A stretch of 64,000 nt of DNA, from contig NZ_CAKASM010000007.1 of NCBI RefSeq assembly GCF_916858675.1, forward strand, positions 62,001 to 126,000, in the 5' to 3' direction. Origin of the DNA: Sphingomonas sp. Leaf21. Lineage in GTDB: Bacteria; Pseudomonadota; Alphaproteobacteria; Sphingomonadales; Sphingomonadaceae. A program made the translations under genes and the position numbers. Of this stretch, positions 35,188-43,880 are shown one piece after another; position 1 is the first letter of the stretch; the number at the start of each line of letters is the position of its first letter. The notes under the pieces were generated by a model that saw nothing but the letters and a program-made list of their open reading frames with translations, did no database searches and was not told the DNA's origin.

Positions 35188-36360
35188 ATGACCCCCGCCA
35201 TCACTCCTGAAACCCGGCCGACAGGCAAGCCCCGCAAGGTCGCGATCATCCATTACTGGCTGGTCACGATGCGCGGCGGGGAGCGCGTGCTCGAGCGGAT
35301 CTGCGAGCTTTATCCCGAGGCCGACATCTACACCCATGTCGTCGACGAGAATGCGCTGTCGGCGACGCTCAAGCGCCACCGCATCTTCACCACCTCGATC
35401 GCCAAGCTGCCGCTGGCGAAGAAGCAGTATCAGAAATACCTCCCGCTGATGCCCGCCGCGCTGGAGGCGCTCGACCTCAGCGCCTATGACCTGGTCATCA
35501 GTTGTGAGGCGGGTCCGGCCAAGGGCGTCATCACCCGCCCCGATGCGGTCCATGTCACCTATTGCCACTCGCCGATGCGCTATCTCTGGGATCAATATCA
35601 CGCCTATCGCGCGGCGAGCGGCAAGCTGGCGGGCCTCTACCTCAAGCTCGTCGCGCCACGGATGCGCGCCTGGGACCGGTCGAGCGCGTCGCGCCCCGAC
35701 CTCATCATGGCGAACAGCCAGTTCGTCCGGCGCCGTATCGCCAAATTCTGGGGACGCGAGGCGAGCGTCGTCTATCCGCCGGTCGATGTCGACATCTTCC
35801 ACCGCACCGACGATGTCAGCGACGAGTGCGTCTGGATCAGCCAGCTCGTCCCCTATAAGCGCCCCGACATCGCGGTCGACGCCTTCACCCGCACGGGTCG
35901 CAAGCTGCACGTCATCGGCGACGGCCCGATGCTGGAAACGCTGAAGGCGCGCGCCGGGCCCAATGTCCGCTTCACCACGCGGATGAAGTTCGACGAACTC
36001 CGCGCCGCCTATGCCAAAGCGCGCGCGCTGATCTTCACCGCCGAGGAGGATTTCGGCATCATCCCGGTCGAGTCGCAGGCGGCGGGGCGCCCGGTCGTCG
36101 TGTTCGGGCGCGGGGGCGGCACCGAAACGGTGATCGACGGCAAGACCGGCATCCATTTCCACGAACAGACCGCCGAGTCGCTGATCGAAGCGCTCGACCG
36201 GTTCGACGCGTGGTTGCCGAGCTTCGACCCCGAAGACGCGATCGCCAACGCACAACGCTTCGCCCGCTCGCACTTCCTGCGCGACTTCGCGGCCGAAGTC
36301 GCCCGCGCCGAAGCCATGGTCGCAGCCGACACCGCGCTGGCAAACGCGCCGGGGGCCTAA
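35188..36360 (+). CDS. Glycosyltransferase family 4
   Basis: 390 residues. The N-terminal GT-B domain has 'IIHYWLVTMRGGERVLERI' and 'VTYCHSPMRYLWD'. The C-terminal domain has 'YPPVDVDIFH', 'VIGDGPMLETLKARAG' and the E-x7-E motif in 'EEDFGIIPVESQAAGRPVV' (about 285-295), followed by 'GGGTETVIDGKTG'. The look is of mannosyl/GDP-mannose-type EPS transferases, but the donor is not certain. Cytoplasmic. Followed by a composite inverted-repeat element. Confidence 0.9.
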   Translation: MTPAITPETRPTGKPRKVAIIHYWLVTMRGGERVLERICELYPEADIYTHVVDENALSATLKRHRIFTTSIAKLPLAKKQYQKYLPLMPAALEALDLSAYDLVISCEAGPAKGVITRPDAVHVTYCHSPMRYLWDQYHAYRAASGKLAGLYLKLVAPRMRAWDRSSASRPDLIMANSQFVRRRIAKFWGREASVVYPPVDVDIFHRTDDVSDECVWISQLVPYKRPDIAVDAFTRTGRKLHVIGDGPMLETLKARAGPNVRFTTRMKFDELRAAYAKARALIFTAEEDFGIIPVESQAAGRPVVVFGRGGGTETVIDGKTGIHFHEQTAESLIEALDRFDAWLPSFDPEDAIANAQRFARSHFLRDFAAEVARAEAMVAADTALANAPGA

Positions 36361-36364
36361 ACGC

Positions 36365-36495
36365 TATTCCTCCCCTGCAAGGGGAGGGGGACCATGCGAA
36401 GCATGGTGGAGGGGGGCGTGCCGCAAGGGATAACCTTCGTGGCACGCCCCCTCTGTCAGGCCTGTCGGCCCGCCACCTCCCCGTACCGGGGAGGA
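36365..36495. repeat. Composite intergenic inverted-repeat element
   Basis: A series of hairpins: CCTCCCC-TGCAA-GGGGAGG (36369-36387), CCATGC..GCATGG, GGGGCGTGCC...GGCACGCCCC (36413-36450) and CCTCCCCG-TAC-CGGGGAGG (36476-36494). Related sequences occur at 3.1, 26.26 and 56.1-56.3 kb, always between genes. It looks like a dispersed REP/BIME-like family. Confidence 0.65.
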
Positions 36496-36524
36496 TTGAG
36501 CGTCAGCCAACCGGCAAACCAACG

Positions 36525-36560
36525 AAAAGGGTCGGCCACCACGCGGTGACCGACCCTTTT
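36525..36560. terminator. Bidirectional terminator between GT4 and PilZ genes
   Basis: 16-bp arms AAAAGGGTCGGCCACC / GGTGACCGACCCTTTT with one mismatch and a 4-nt loop, A run on one side and T run on the other, between convergent genes. Confidence 0.85.
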
Positions 36561-36586
36561 CATGTCAACCCGCGGGTCGCCCCGGC

Positions 36587-37054
36587 TCAGGCCAGCGCGA
36601 AATACAGTCCCGTCGCCACCGCCCAGGCCCCCAGCCCCGCCACGACCGCGATCGTGACCTTGGCCGCACCCGAATAGGGCTCGACATAGGGTTCGGGCAC
36701 CGGCTCGCTGAGCAGCATTTCCTGGTTCGGGAACGCCAGCGGATCGGACGGCGCCGACACCAGCGCCTTGTTCAGCATCTCGGCGTTCAGCGGCGTGACG
36801 AATTCGCAGCCATAGGTCATGCCTTCCTGGCGGATGACCCGCACCGGATGGACCCCGATCCCGGCAAAGCCGATCGAAGCCACCGCCCCGGTCGTCAGCG
36901 CAGGCCCGCCCGACAGGCGGAAACCCGTCGCCGACAGATCCTCGATGACCACGTCATAGGGCTGTGCAACCCGGTCGCGCAGCGTCGCGTCGAGATCGAC
37001 CGCATAGCGTTCCGAACCGCGATCATCGCTGATCATCTGAGCAGTTATGGCCAT
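36587..37054 (-). CDS. PilZ-domain c-di-GMP receptor with C-terminal membrane anchor
   Basis: 155 residues from the ATG at 37054. The PilZ domain shows RxxxR ('DDRGSERYAVDLDATL') and the D-x-S-x-x-G motif ('IEDLSATGFRLSGG'), both needed for c-di-GMP binding. The C-terminus is a single hydrophobic helix ('VTIAVVAGLGAWAVATGLYFALA'), an uncommon arrangement that would tether the sensor to the inner membrane. Within an EPS locus, it may gate a glycosyltransferase or export complex in response to the GGDEF enzyme at 21.2 kb (inference). Confidence 0.88.
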   Translation of the reverse strand: MAITAQMISDDRGSERYAVDLDATLRDRVAQPYDVVIEDLSATGFRLSGGPALTTGAVASIGFAGIGVHPVRVIRQEGMTYGCEFVTPLNAEMLNKALVSAPSDPLAFPNQEMLLSEPVPEPYVEPYSGAAKVTIAVVAGLGAWAVATGLYFALA

Positions 37055-37427
37055 GTCGCAACTTATCCTTCCACGGTCACCTTTGCCACGCACCCGTAAA
37101 ACTATCGTAAATGGGCGGAAGATTGTGGGCGAGCGTCGAATGGTCCGTTCCGGGCGCTGCATCGCGAAGCGCCGAATTCGTTCCCGTCCGCATGACGAAA
37201 TTTATGCGTCTTCACCGCCATACTCCTGTCGTTTTTGGTACATGACCGGGCGGATAATCCGGGTGACAGGCGGGCGGGCAACGGATAGTCGGGCAAGGCT
37301 GTGCCCGGATGCCGACAATCGGTTATTCTGGTTAAGCCGGTTCATTGTCGTCGGAGCAGAAAGATTTGGCGTCGCGTCGCGGTAACCGCCTTCGCTTTGG
37401 GCCCCTTCCCCATATGGAAACCCGTCG

Positions 37428-39353
37428 ATGAGCGCTGCGATCGCGCCGGGCGCGGGCGCGGGTAACGCGGGCGGCAAGACCGCCGCGGCGTCGCATCGCA
37501 CCGCGCTCGCCTCCATGCTGGCGGTCGGCGGGCGGCTGTCCTCGCGGCTGATCGATCTGGTCGCGCTGGTGGTGCTGGCGCGTCTCCTCCATCCGGCCGA
37601 TTTCGGTCTGATCGGGATCGCGATGAGCCTGATCCTGATCGTCGAGGCGGTCATGGAACTGCCCGTGTCGCAGGTCCTGCTGGTCGAGCGCGAGGTGACG
37701 CGGTCGATGATGGACACCGCCTTCACGCTCAGCATCCTGCGCGGCGTGTTCCTGGCGCTGGTCATCGGCGCGGCGGCCTGGCCCTTCGCTCATGCCTATG
37801 GCGACATGCGGCTGATGCCGCTGATCGCCGCGCTGGCACTGGCGCCCGCCTTTCGCGGGATCAACAATCCGCGCCTGTCGCTCTACAATCGCGACCTCGA
37901 CTTCCGCCGCACCGTCGCGACCGAGATCGCGGGCAAGCTCGCCTCGCTGGTGGCATCGACCGGCGTCGCCTGGGCGACGGGCAGCTATTGGGCGCTGGCG
38001 CTCGGCACGATCCTGTCGCCCGTCACCTCCTCGCTGCTGTCCTTCGCGCTCGCGCCCTACATGCCCCGGCTGACGCTGCGCGACTGGCGGCTGTTCAGCG
38101 GCTTCCTGAGCTGGCTGAGCGGCGCGCAGCTCTTCTCGGCCTTTGCCTGGCAGATGGACCGGCTGGTGCTCGGGCGGCTCGCGCCGACCGCGACGGTCGG
38201 GCGCTTCACCATGGCGGACAGCCTGGCCTCGATCCCCGGACAGGTGCTGCTGACCCCGATCCTGGGGCCGCTCTCCGCCGGGCTGGTCGCGGTGCGCGAC
38301 GACATGGCGCGGTTGCGCCAGGCCTATCTCAAGACCTTCGGCGCGGTCGCGCTGCTCGGCTTTCCGATCCTGACCGGCACCTCGCTGCTCGCCAAGCCGA
38401 TCGTCGCGCTGGCGCTCGGGCCAACCTGGTCCAGCGCCGCGCCGATCCTGCAATGGCTCGCGCTGGCGGGGATACCGGGGCTGCTCTGGACGCCGCTCAA
38501 CGCGCTGGCGCTGGCGCTCCGGCGGTCGGCGCTGATCTTCAACCGTCAGCTTACGGACTTCCTGATCAAGGTGCCGCTGGTGATCGCAGGGGCCTGGTTC
38601 TTCCTGATCCCCGGCATCGCGGCCGCGCGCGCGCTTGCCGCGCTGCTGCTGGCGGGCATGGCGATCCGCGCCGCCAAGCAGGCGATCGACCTGCCGGTCT
38701 GGGCGCAGTTCAAGGTTCTCATCCGCCCGATCCTGGGGTGCCTGGTGATGGCGGCTGTCGTCTATCCGGCGAGCCTCTGGCTGCCGCTCGACATCCCCAA
38801 GCCGCTCGAGATCGGTGGCCTGCTGATCCTCGCGGCGCTGGGGGCCGGGACCTTTGTCGGCGTGGTCATGCTGCTCTGGCACCTCAGCGGCCGTCCCGAG
38901 GGCGGCGAGTCGATGGTCCTCGGGCTGGTCGGCAAGATCCTGCGCCGGGGCAAGAACGCCCCCGCCGCGACTCCGGCCAGCGCGACGACGCCGCGCCCGG
39001 CCAGCGATCCGCGCGACCAGGCCTTCGCGCTGGCGGCCGCGGGTCGCGAAGCGGCGAGCCCAGCCGCGATGAGCGTCTATCGCATCCTCGATATCCTGAT
39101 GCAGGCCAATCTCGTCCAGCCCGGCACCGATCCGCTGCTGCCCGGCGCACGCAGCGAGCCGCTGGCGATGTTCGTCTGCGAAAGCTGCGGCCGGACGACC
39201 CCGATCAAGGGGCATACCGTCTCCAACGTGCTGGGGATCGCCGCGCACGGCGCGGGCTTCGCGATGACGACCAAGCCGATCGCCATTCCCGGACAATGCT
39301 CGCGCTGTCGCGTGGCGCCCCGTTCGCTCGCGCGCCCCTATCAAAAGCGATGA
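37428..39353 (+). CDS. Wzx-type flippase fused to a Fur/Zur-like C-terminal domain
   Basis: 641 residues. Residues about 25-495 form a MATE/MOP-type polysaccharide flippase with about twelve to fourteen helices ('LIDLVALVVLARLLHPADFGLIGIA' region and 'MDRLVLGRLAPTATVGRF'), ending 'GLVGKILRRGK', as the paralogue at 44.98 kb does. A low-complexity linker (about 505-525) follows. Residues about 530-641 resemble a Fur/Zur metalloregulator: recognition-helix-like 'MSVYRILDILMQANLV' (548-563), then CESC (584-587) and CSRC (624-627) separated by 36 residues, the structural-zinc spacing of Fur-family proteins. The central His-rich sensory site and the first helices are missing. The reading frame is continuous, so this is a true fusion or a very recent one. 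Role of the extra domain unknown. Confidence 0.85.
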   Translation: MSAAIAPGAGAGNAGGKTAAASHRTALASMLAVGGRLSSRLIDLVALVVLARLLHPADFGLIGIAMSLILIVEAVMELPVSQVLLVEREVTRSMMDTAFTLSILRGVFLALVIGAAAWPFAHAYGDMRLMPLIAALALAPAFRGINNPRLSLYNRDLDFRRTVATEIAGKLASLVASTGVAWATGSYWALALGTILSPVTSSLLSFALAPYMPRLTLRDWRLFSGFLSWLSGAQLFSAFAWQMDRLVLGRLAPTATVGRFTMADSLASIPGQVLLTPILGPLSAGLVAVRDDMARLRQAYLKTFGAVALLGFPILTGTSLLAKPIVALALGPTWSSAAPILQWLALAGIPGLLWTPLNALALALRRSALIFNRQLTDFLIKVPLVIAGAWFFLIPGIAAARALAALLLAGMAIRAAKQAIDLPVWAQFKVLIRPILGCLVMAAVVYPASLWLPLDIPKPLEIGGLLILAALGAGTFVGVVMLLWHLSGRPEGGESMVLGLVGKILRRGKNAPAATPASATTPRPASDPRDQAFALAAAGREAASPAAMSVYRILDILMQANLVQPGTDPLLPGARSEPLAMFVCESCGRTTPIKGHTVSNVLGIAAHGAGFAMTTKPIAIPGQCSRCRVAPRSLARPYQKR

Positions 39354-39480
39354 AGGACAGGGCGACGACAGTTCCGTTAACCACCTTTCCCATTGCAGGA
39401 CAGGGGTATGGGCCGGGTTTGACGTTGCATCGCACCAATGACCATTGTTACATACGCACTACTCGCTCACGAGGGGGCTG

Positions 39481-39615
39481 TTGATTACTGTGAGCCTGTC
39501 ATTTCCGATCCTGATCACCCTGGCCGCGATTGCCGGACTGGTGTTGATCCTGCTGCTATTTCGCCGTGCCAAGCGCAGGCGGCGCCGGGCCTATCGCAAC
39601 TATTATCGGGACTAA
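39481..39615 (+). CDS. 44-codon single-span membrane peptide
   Basis: TTG at 39481 or GTG at 39490, with GAGGGGG at 39471-39477. It reads 'VSLSFPILITLAAIAGLVLI' (one helix) and then a strongly basic tail 'FRRAKRRRRRAYRNYYRD'. The charge pattern (helix then Arg-rich cytoplasmic tail) is what a real small membrane protein would have. It lies between the flippase and the acyltransferase. Function unknown. Confidence 0.45.
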   Translation: MITVSLSFPILITLAAIAGLVLILLLFRRAKRRRRRAYRNYYRD

Positions 39616-39749
39616 TCATCGGCTTTCCGCTAGGTGATGACGACCGGTCCTGGCACCGGCGACGCGCATCCCGGCGAGTGATCCGATCCACCCGGCATTG
39701 AGGCCGGGACATATGGGCCGCTTTCCGCATCGCGCCACACGGACGGACC

Positions 39750-40805
39750 GTGGGCGCAGGAAAGGACCTGGCCATTTCGCTGTCCCCCAGCCCCTCCGCA
39801 ACGTTCGCCACCGCCGAACCCGCGAGCGTCGTCGCCCCGCGAATCGACCGGATCGACGGTATCGACCTGATGCGGCTGGTCGCCTTCGCGGGCGTGGTGC
39901 TGATCCACGCGGTCGCCAACGGGTCGTTCGACCATCCCGTGGCGGCCGACGTCATCGCCCTGTGCGCGCGGTTCGCGGTGCCCTTCTTCTTCATCGCCTT
40001 CGGCTATCTGCTCGCCCGGCGCGCGTCGTCCGCCACCGCCGGGCGCCTCCTGCTCCGGCTCGCGCCGCCCTTCCTGTTCTGGTCGCTCGCCTATGTCCTG
40101 TATTTCGAGCACAGCCTGCGCGGGCTGCTGTCGCCCGCGGCGATCGTCCGGCTGCTGATTACCGGACTGGACGGCTATCACCTGTGGTTTCTGCCCGCGC
40201 TGGGCGTGGCGGGGGTGATCTTCGCGATCGTGCAGGGGCGCTTCGGCTGGCGCGCGGTGCTGGCGCTTGGCGTCCTCTTCTATGCGCTGGCGCTGGCCTT
40301 CGGGCCGCTGAGACTGCTGCTCGGCCTGCCCCGCCCGCCGTTCAACACGCGCAACGGGCCGTTCTTCGGGCTGTTGTTCGTCACGGCGGGGGCGTGGCTG
40401 CGCCATCGTGACTGGCGCCCGACGCTGCCGTTCGCGCTCGCCCTATGGGGTGTCACGGCTTTGCTGCAACTCGCCGAGGTGGCGCTGTGGGTTCGGATGG
40501 GGACGATCGAATATCCCCGCTTCACCGACGATGTCGTGATGACGATCCCCTTCGGCGTCGCCAGCTTCCTGGTCGCACTGGCCATGCCGCGTGATTTCCA
40601 TCTGCCGCCGCTCTTCGCGCATCTCGCCCGGCTGAGCCTGGGGCTGTACGTGATCCATGCGCTGTTCCTCGACCTGGCGGAGCGCTGGCTGGGCCAGGCC
40701 ACGCTGCTCGGGTCGCTGCGCAATGCGGGGCTGGCGATCATCGCCTCCGCGCTGTCGGTCCTGATCCTCGACCGCTGGTCGGTCACGCGTCGCCTGATAC
40801 GCTGA
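39750..40805 (+). CDS. Acyltransferase family 3 membrane protein (EPS O-acyltransferase)
   Basis: About 351 residues from a GTG at 39750; a later start is possible, since the first 30 residues are not conserved-looking. About ten transmembrane helices. The opening 'RIDGIDLMRLVAFAGVVLIHAV' carries the Arg and catalytic His of the Acyl_transf_3 family, followed by 'FFFIAFGYLLARR' and 'GYHLWFLPALGV'. The C-terminal 'LSLGLYVIHALFLDL' is also typical. It likely adds acetyl or another acyl group to the EPS repeat unit at the inner membrane. Sphingans are commonly O-acylated, which fits. Confidence 0.85.
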   Translation: MGAGKDLAISLSPSPSATFATAEPASVVAPRIDRIDGIDLMRLVAFAGVVLIHAVANGSFDHPVAADVIALCARFAVPFFFIAFGYLLARRASSATAGRLLLRLAPPFLFWSLAYVLYFEHSLRGLLSPAAIVRLLITGLDGYHLWFLPALGVAGVIFAIVQGRFGWRAVLALGVLFYALALAFGPLRLLLGLPRPPFNTRNGPFFGLLFVTAGAWLRHRDWRPTLPFALALWGVTALLQLAEVALWVRMGTIEYPRFTDDVVMTIPFGVASFLVALAMPRDFHLPPLFAHLARLSLGLYVIHALFLDLAERWLGQATLLGSLRNAGLAIIASALSVLILDRWSVTRRLIR

Positions 40806-40828
40806 CCCGCCCAGCGGCGTGGGGTCGA

Positions 40829-41896
40829 TTAGGTCTCGAACCGGCGGGTCAGTTGCAGCGCGGCCTGCCAGAAGCGCGACCGTTGGGTCTGGGTCCGCGC
40901 CTTGCGCACCTGGCGCTCGACAACCGACTTTGGCGCGAAGCCGATGAACACCAGCCACCCGGCGCGCGCGATGCTGCCCGGCCAGCCAAAGGGATGGAGC
41001 TCGATCAGCCACTGTGCGGTGTCGCGCATCACGCCGATCCGCCCGCCTTCGGGACGCCGTTCGGGCGGGGCGAAGCGAAGCGCCTGCATCCGGTATTCGA
41101 GCGACTGGAACGAACGAAGCAGCGGCTTGCGGATCGCCACGCCGCGCTTGTCGGCGGCGGTGATGAAGGCATGTTCGAGCGCCCGGTCGAAATCGAGCCA
41201 GCGCAGCGCGACATCGGCGGTCCAGCTCGTCCCCGAGCTCGCCCAGGCATTCTTGCCATGGACGCGGTAGCAGCCGAGCACCTGCCGAATGGAACGCACT
41301 GCACCATAGAGCGGCGCCACCTTGCACAGATAGCCGTCGGGCGAACGGTAGATGCTCTTGGAATCGATCGGCATCACCTGGTCGAGGAACGTCCGGCTGA
41401 ACAGGTTGCCGGTCGACACGGTCCAGGGATACCAGCCCGAACGCGAGGAGTCGTGCAGCACGTCGGCGGGGGTGAAGCGCGCAGGGAAATGCGGGAAGAC
41501 CATCGCCTGGTCGGCGCCGCAACGGTCGATGGTGGACAGGCGGAACTGAACCTTGGCATCGCCCGGCTGGAGCGCGGCGGTCGCCTCGCGCAGACAGGTC
41601 GGTAGCAGGCAGTCGTCGGCGTCGAGGAACAGCACCGCGTCGCCGGTCGCGACGGCATAGCCCGCATTCACCGCCTCGACATGGCCGCCCTTCTCCTTGA
41701 GGACGGTGCGGATGCGGTCGCCATATTCGGCGATGATCGCATGCGATCCGTCGGTCGATCCGTCGTCGACCACGACGACCTCGACCGCCGGATATTCCTG
41801 GTTCAGCGCACTATCGATGGCGGTGCGCAGGAATTCGCCGTAATTGTGATTGATGACAATGATTGTCGCACGAAGGATTGTCGTCATATCGTTCAT
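40829..41896 (-). CDS. Glycosyltransferase family 2
   Basis: 355 residues (ATG at 41896, or at 41887). GT-A motifs: 'TIIVINHNYGEFLRTAIDSAL', 'VVVVDDGSTDGSHAII', 'GDAVLFLDADDCLLPTCL' (DxD), with a C-terminal basic region. Cytoplasmic, working on the growing repeat unit. It is transcribed in the same direction as the Wzy-type gene upstream, but a 264-bp gap suggests its own promoter. Confidence 0.88.
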   Translation of the reverse strand: MNDMTTILRATIIVINHNYGEFLRTAIDSALNQEYPAVEVVVVDDGSTDGSHAIIAEYGDRIRTVLKEKGGHVEAVNAGYAVATGDAVLFLDADDCLLPTCLREATAALQPGDAKVQFRLSTIDRCGADQAMVFPHFPARFTPADVLHDSSRSGWYPWTVSTGNLFSRTFLDQVMPIDSKSIYRSPDGYLCKVAPLYGAVRSIRQVLGCYRVHGKNAWASSGTSWTADVALRWLDFDRALEHAFITAADKRGVAIRKPLLRSFQSLEYRMQALRFAPPERRPEGGRIGVMRDTAQWLIELHPFGWPGSIARAGWLVFIGFAPKSVVERQVRKARTQTQRSRFWQAALQLTRRFET

Positions 41897-42160
41897 GATC
41901 GACGTCTCGGTCTATGGTCTTCGATGCTACCCGGTTTGCGATCTTCTATCATAAGTTGAATGTCACCCGGATAACGCGCCAATTGTAACGCAATGTTTCT
42001 ACGACGAAAACTTTCCGTCACGAAGCGCTTTCGTCTGGCACGATCTTCGGAATCCACGCAATCGGGATGATTGCGGCCGAATCGATACAGTCCCAAATGG
42101 GAGCAATTGGGACGGTCGACCGACAGGTCTATGACCGGCTCGCTGTCCTGTGCCTGAACA

Positions 42161-43555
42161 TCACGCCATTGCCGCGTGGCGGACCCGCGATCGCTGCCGC
42201 CGCGTCGACTGCACCGGGATCAGCGCGGGCAGCGCCGTGGTGATCGCGAACAGCGTGGCGTTGAACGCACCGAAATCGACCAGCGTGCCCGCCACCGCGC
42301 CGGGCACGATGCAGATGACGATGCTGTAGCGCGCGCCGGTCACGATGCGGCGGATCTCGTCGCTCGCGCCCTTCAGGCTGAGCGTGGCGATCCGCAGCAG
42401 GAACAGCGCCATGAACAGGCCGCCGATCACCCCGGTACTGCTGAGTACCGCGACCGGCCAGGACGAGGCGCGGGTCGAGCCGATGCCGACGCCATAGCCA
42501 CCGGTCGCGACCAGCCCCTCGAGGCTGACGATGTTCCAGCTGCTTCGTTCGGAATAGGAGCTGCTCGAGGTCTTGGTTAGGATCAGCTTGTCGACCAGAT
42601 CGACGACGCCGTTGAACACCTGCGGGTTGAGGAACAGCATCGCGATGCCGACGACGATCGCCGCGGCGATGACCAGCAGGTGGATCATCGCACGCTTCTC
42701 GTCGGCGGGATGGCGCAGCGCCAGCACATTGGCGCCCACCGCGAACACGCCGAATACGCCCAGGCCGAGGAAGGCCGCCGACGAGGTGGAGAGCACGGTG
42801 AACCCGACCAGCCCCAGCGCGAGCGGCATCTGCACCTTGGCATAGAAGCCGCCCAGCGCATCGCCCATCCGCGTGAAATAGATGATCGCGGCGAAGGACA
42901 GGACCAGCGTGCCATAGGCCGACGCCTCGGTATTGAAGCCGATGACGCGGCGCATGCTGCCGACGCTGTCGCCGTCCATGATGACATAGGTGGCGGTACG
43001 CAGCGGCGCGAGGATGCCCGACCCCGCCGTCGCCATGTCGGCCATGCCCGCGAGCATCGCGATCGCTCCGCCGAAGAAGATCGCGCGGTAGACCATGTGG
43101 CGCGTCTCGGTCTGGAGCAGGAGCTGGTAGAGCGAGATGGTGATCGCGAAGGCCGACATCAGATAGAGCGGCTGGGTGATGTTGCCCGAACCGAAGGCCA
43201 GGCTGCTGCGCGTGATGTTGTTCAGCCCCATGACCGGCGCGCCCGCGAACAGGAACGGCGCGCTATAGGTGACGAGCAGCCCGAAGACGATGAACGCGGT
43301 GAGCAGGCCGAGCTTGTTATAGTCGATCAACCCGTCGACCAGCAGATGCGGCTTGCGGCACGCGATGAACGACCGGACGCAGAGCAGGGCCGAACAGGCG
43401 GTATGCGGCAGGAAGGTGGTGCCGCCCGTCAGGTTGGTCGGCAGGATCGCCAGCGACCCGAAGGCCAGGCTGGCGAAGAACAGCAGCAGCGTCCAGCGTA
43501 TGCCGGACAGCGCCGCGGCGAAGAACAGCAACCAGAAAATCGCAAGTACGACCAT
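42161..43555 (-). CDS. Wzy-like EPS polymerase (membrane protein)
   Basis: 464 residues with about twelve hydrophobic helices. Polymerase-like features include 'GDSVGSMRRVIGFNTEASAYG' before a mid-protein helix and a periplasmic loop 'SSSSYSERSSWNIVSLEGLVATGGYGVGIGSTRASSWPVAVL' region, which resembles the 'GxGxG...S' loop of Wzy proteins. It is distinct in sequence from the ligase-type protein at 32.5 kb. It would join flipped repeat units at the periplasmic face. Divergent from the GT8 gene. Confidence 0.75.
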   Translation of the reverse strand: MVVLAIFWLLFFAAALSGIRWTLLLFFASLAFGSLAILPTNLTGGTTFLPHTACSALLCVRSFIACRKPHLLVDGLIDYNKLGLLTAFIVFGLLVTYSAPFLFAGAPVMGLNNITRSSLAFGSGNITQPLYLMSAFAITISLYQLLLQTETRHMVYRAIFFGGAIAMLAGMADMATAGSGILAPLRTATYVIMDGDSVGSMRRVIGFNTEASAYGTLVLSFAAIIYFTRMGDALGGFYAKVQMPLALGLVGFTVLSTSSAAFLGLGVFGVFAVGANVLALRHPADEKRAMIHLLVIAAAIVVGIAMLFLNPQVFNGVVDLVDKLILTKTSSSSYSERSSWNIVSLEGLVATGGYGVGIGSTRASSWPVAVLSSTGVIGGLFMALFLLRIATLSLKGASDEIRRIVTGARYSIVICIVPGAVAGTLVDFGAFNATLFAITTALPALIPVQSTRRQRSRVRHAAMA

Positions 43556-43880
43556 GACAGACCCTTATCGGGGTTCATGTCCCCATCGATACCGGGCGTT
43601 ACGCACCGGATGAGAATAAGCTCCCAAAACGGACGCATCCCCTTCCGGCACAATTCGCCCCGGCTAGGGGAATTGCGTAGCAGCACCGGCCGTGTAAAGC
43701 CATCGTGTCAACGCCGCGAAGCGTTTCATATCGAACGCTTACGAACTGTTGACCAAATCAGATTACACGTCACCCATGAAAATGGACGTGGAGAGGATAA
43801 TACCCTTCATGCGGCGTTATGAACGCAGCGTGACCAAGGCCGATGTTCGCCGATGGTCAGACCAAGCAGGAGGGCGATCC
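43556..43880. promoter_or_regulatory. Divergent regulatory region, polymerase / GT8
   Basis: 325 bp between the polymerase (minus) and the GT8 start chosen here. It includes AT-rich patches around 43730-43800 suited to promoters. In-frame upstream starts for GT8 exist at 43749 (TTG) and 43776 (ATG) but have poor ribosome sites; GGAGGG at 43869-43874 supports the GTG at 43881. Confidence 0.4.

Noticed and set aside
37332..39344. 670-codon open frame on the minus strand over the flippase
   Set aside because: Gln/Arg/Asp-rich shadow frame. The plus strand encodes a normal membrane protein, and the Fur-like match lies in that plus-strand frame.
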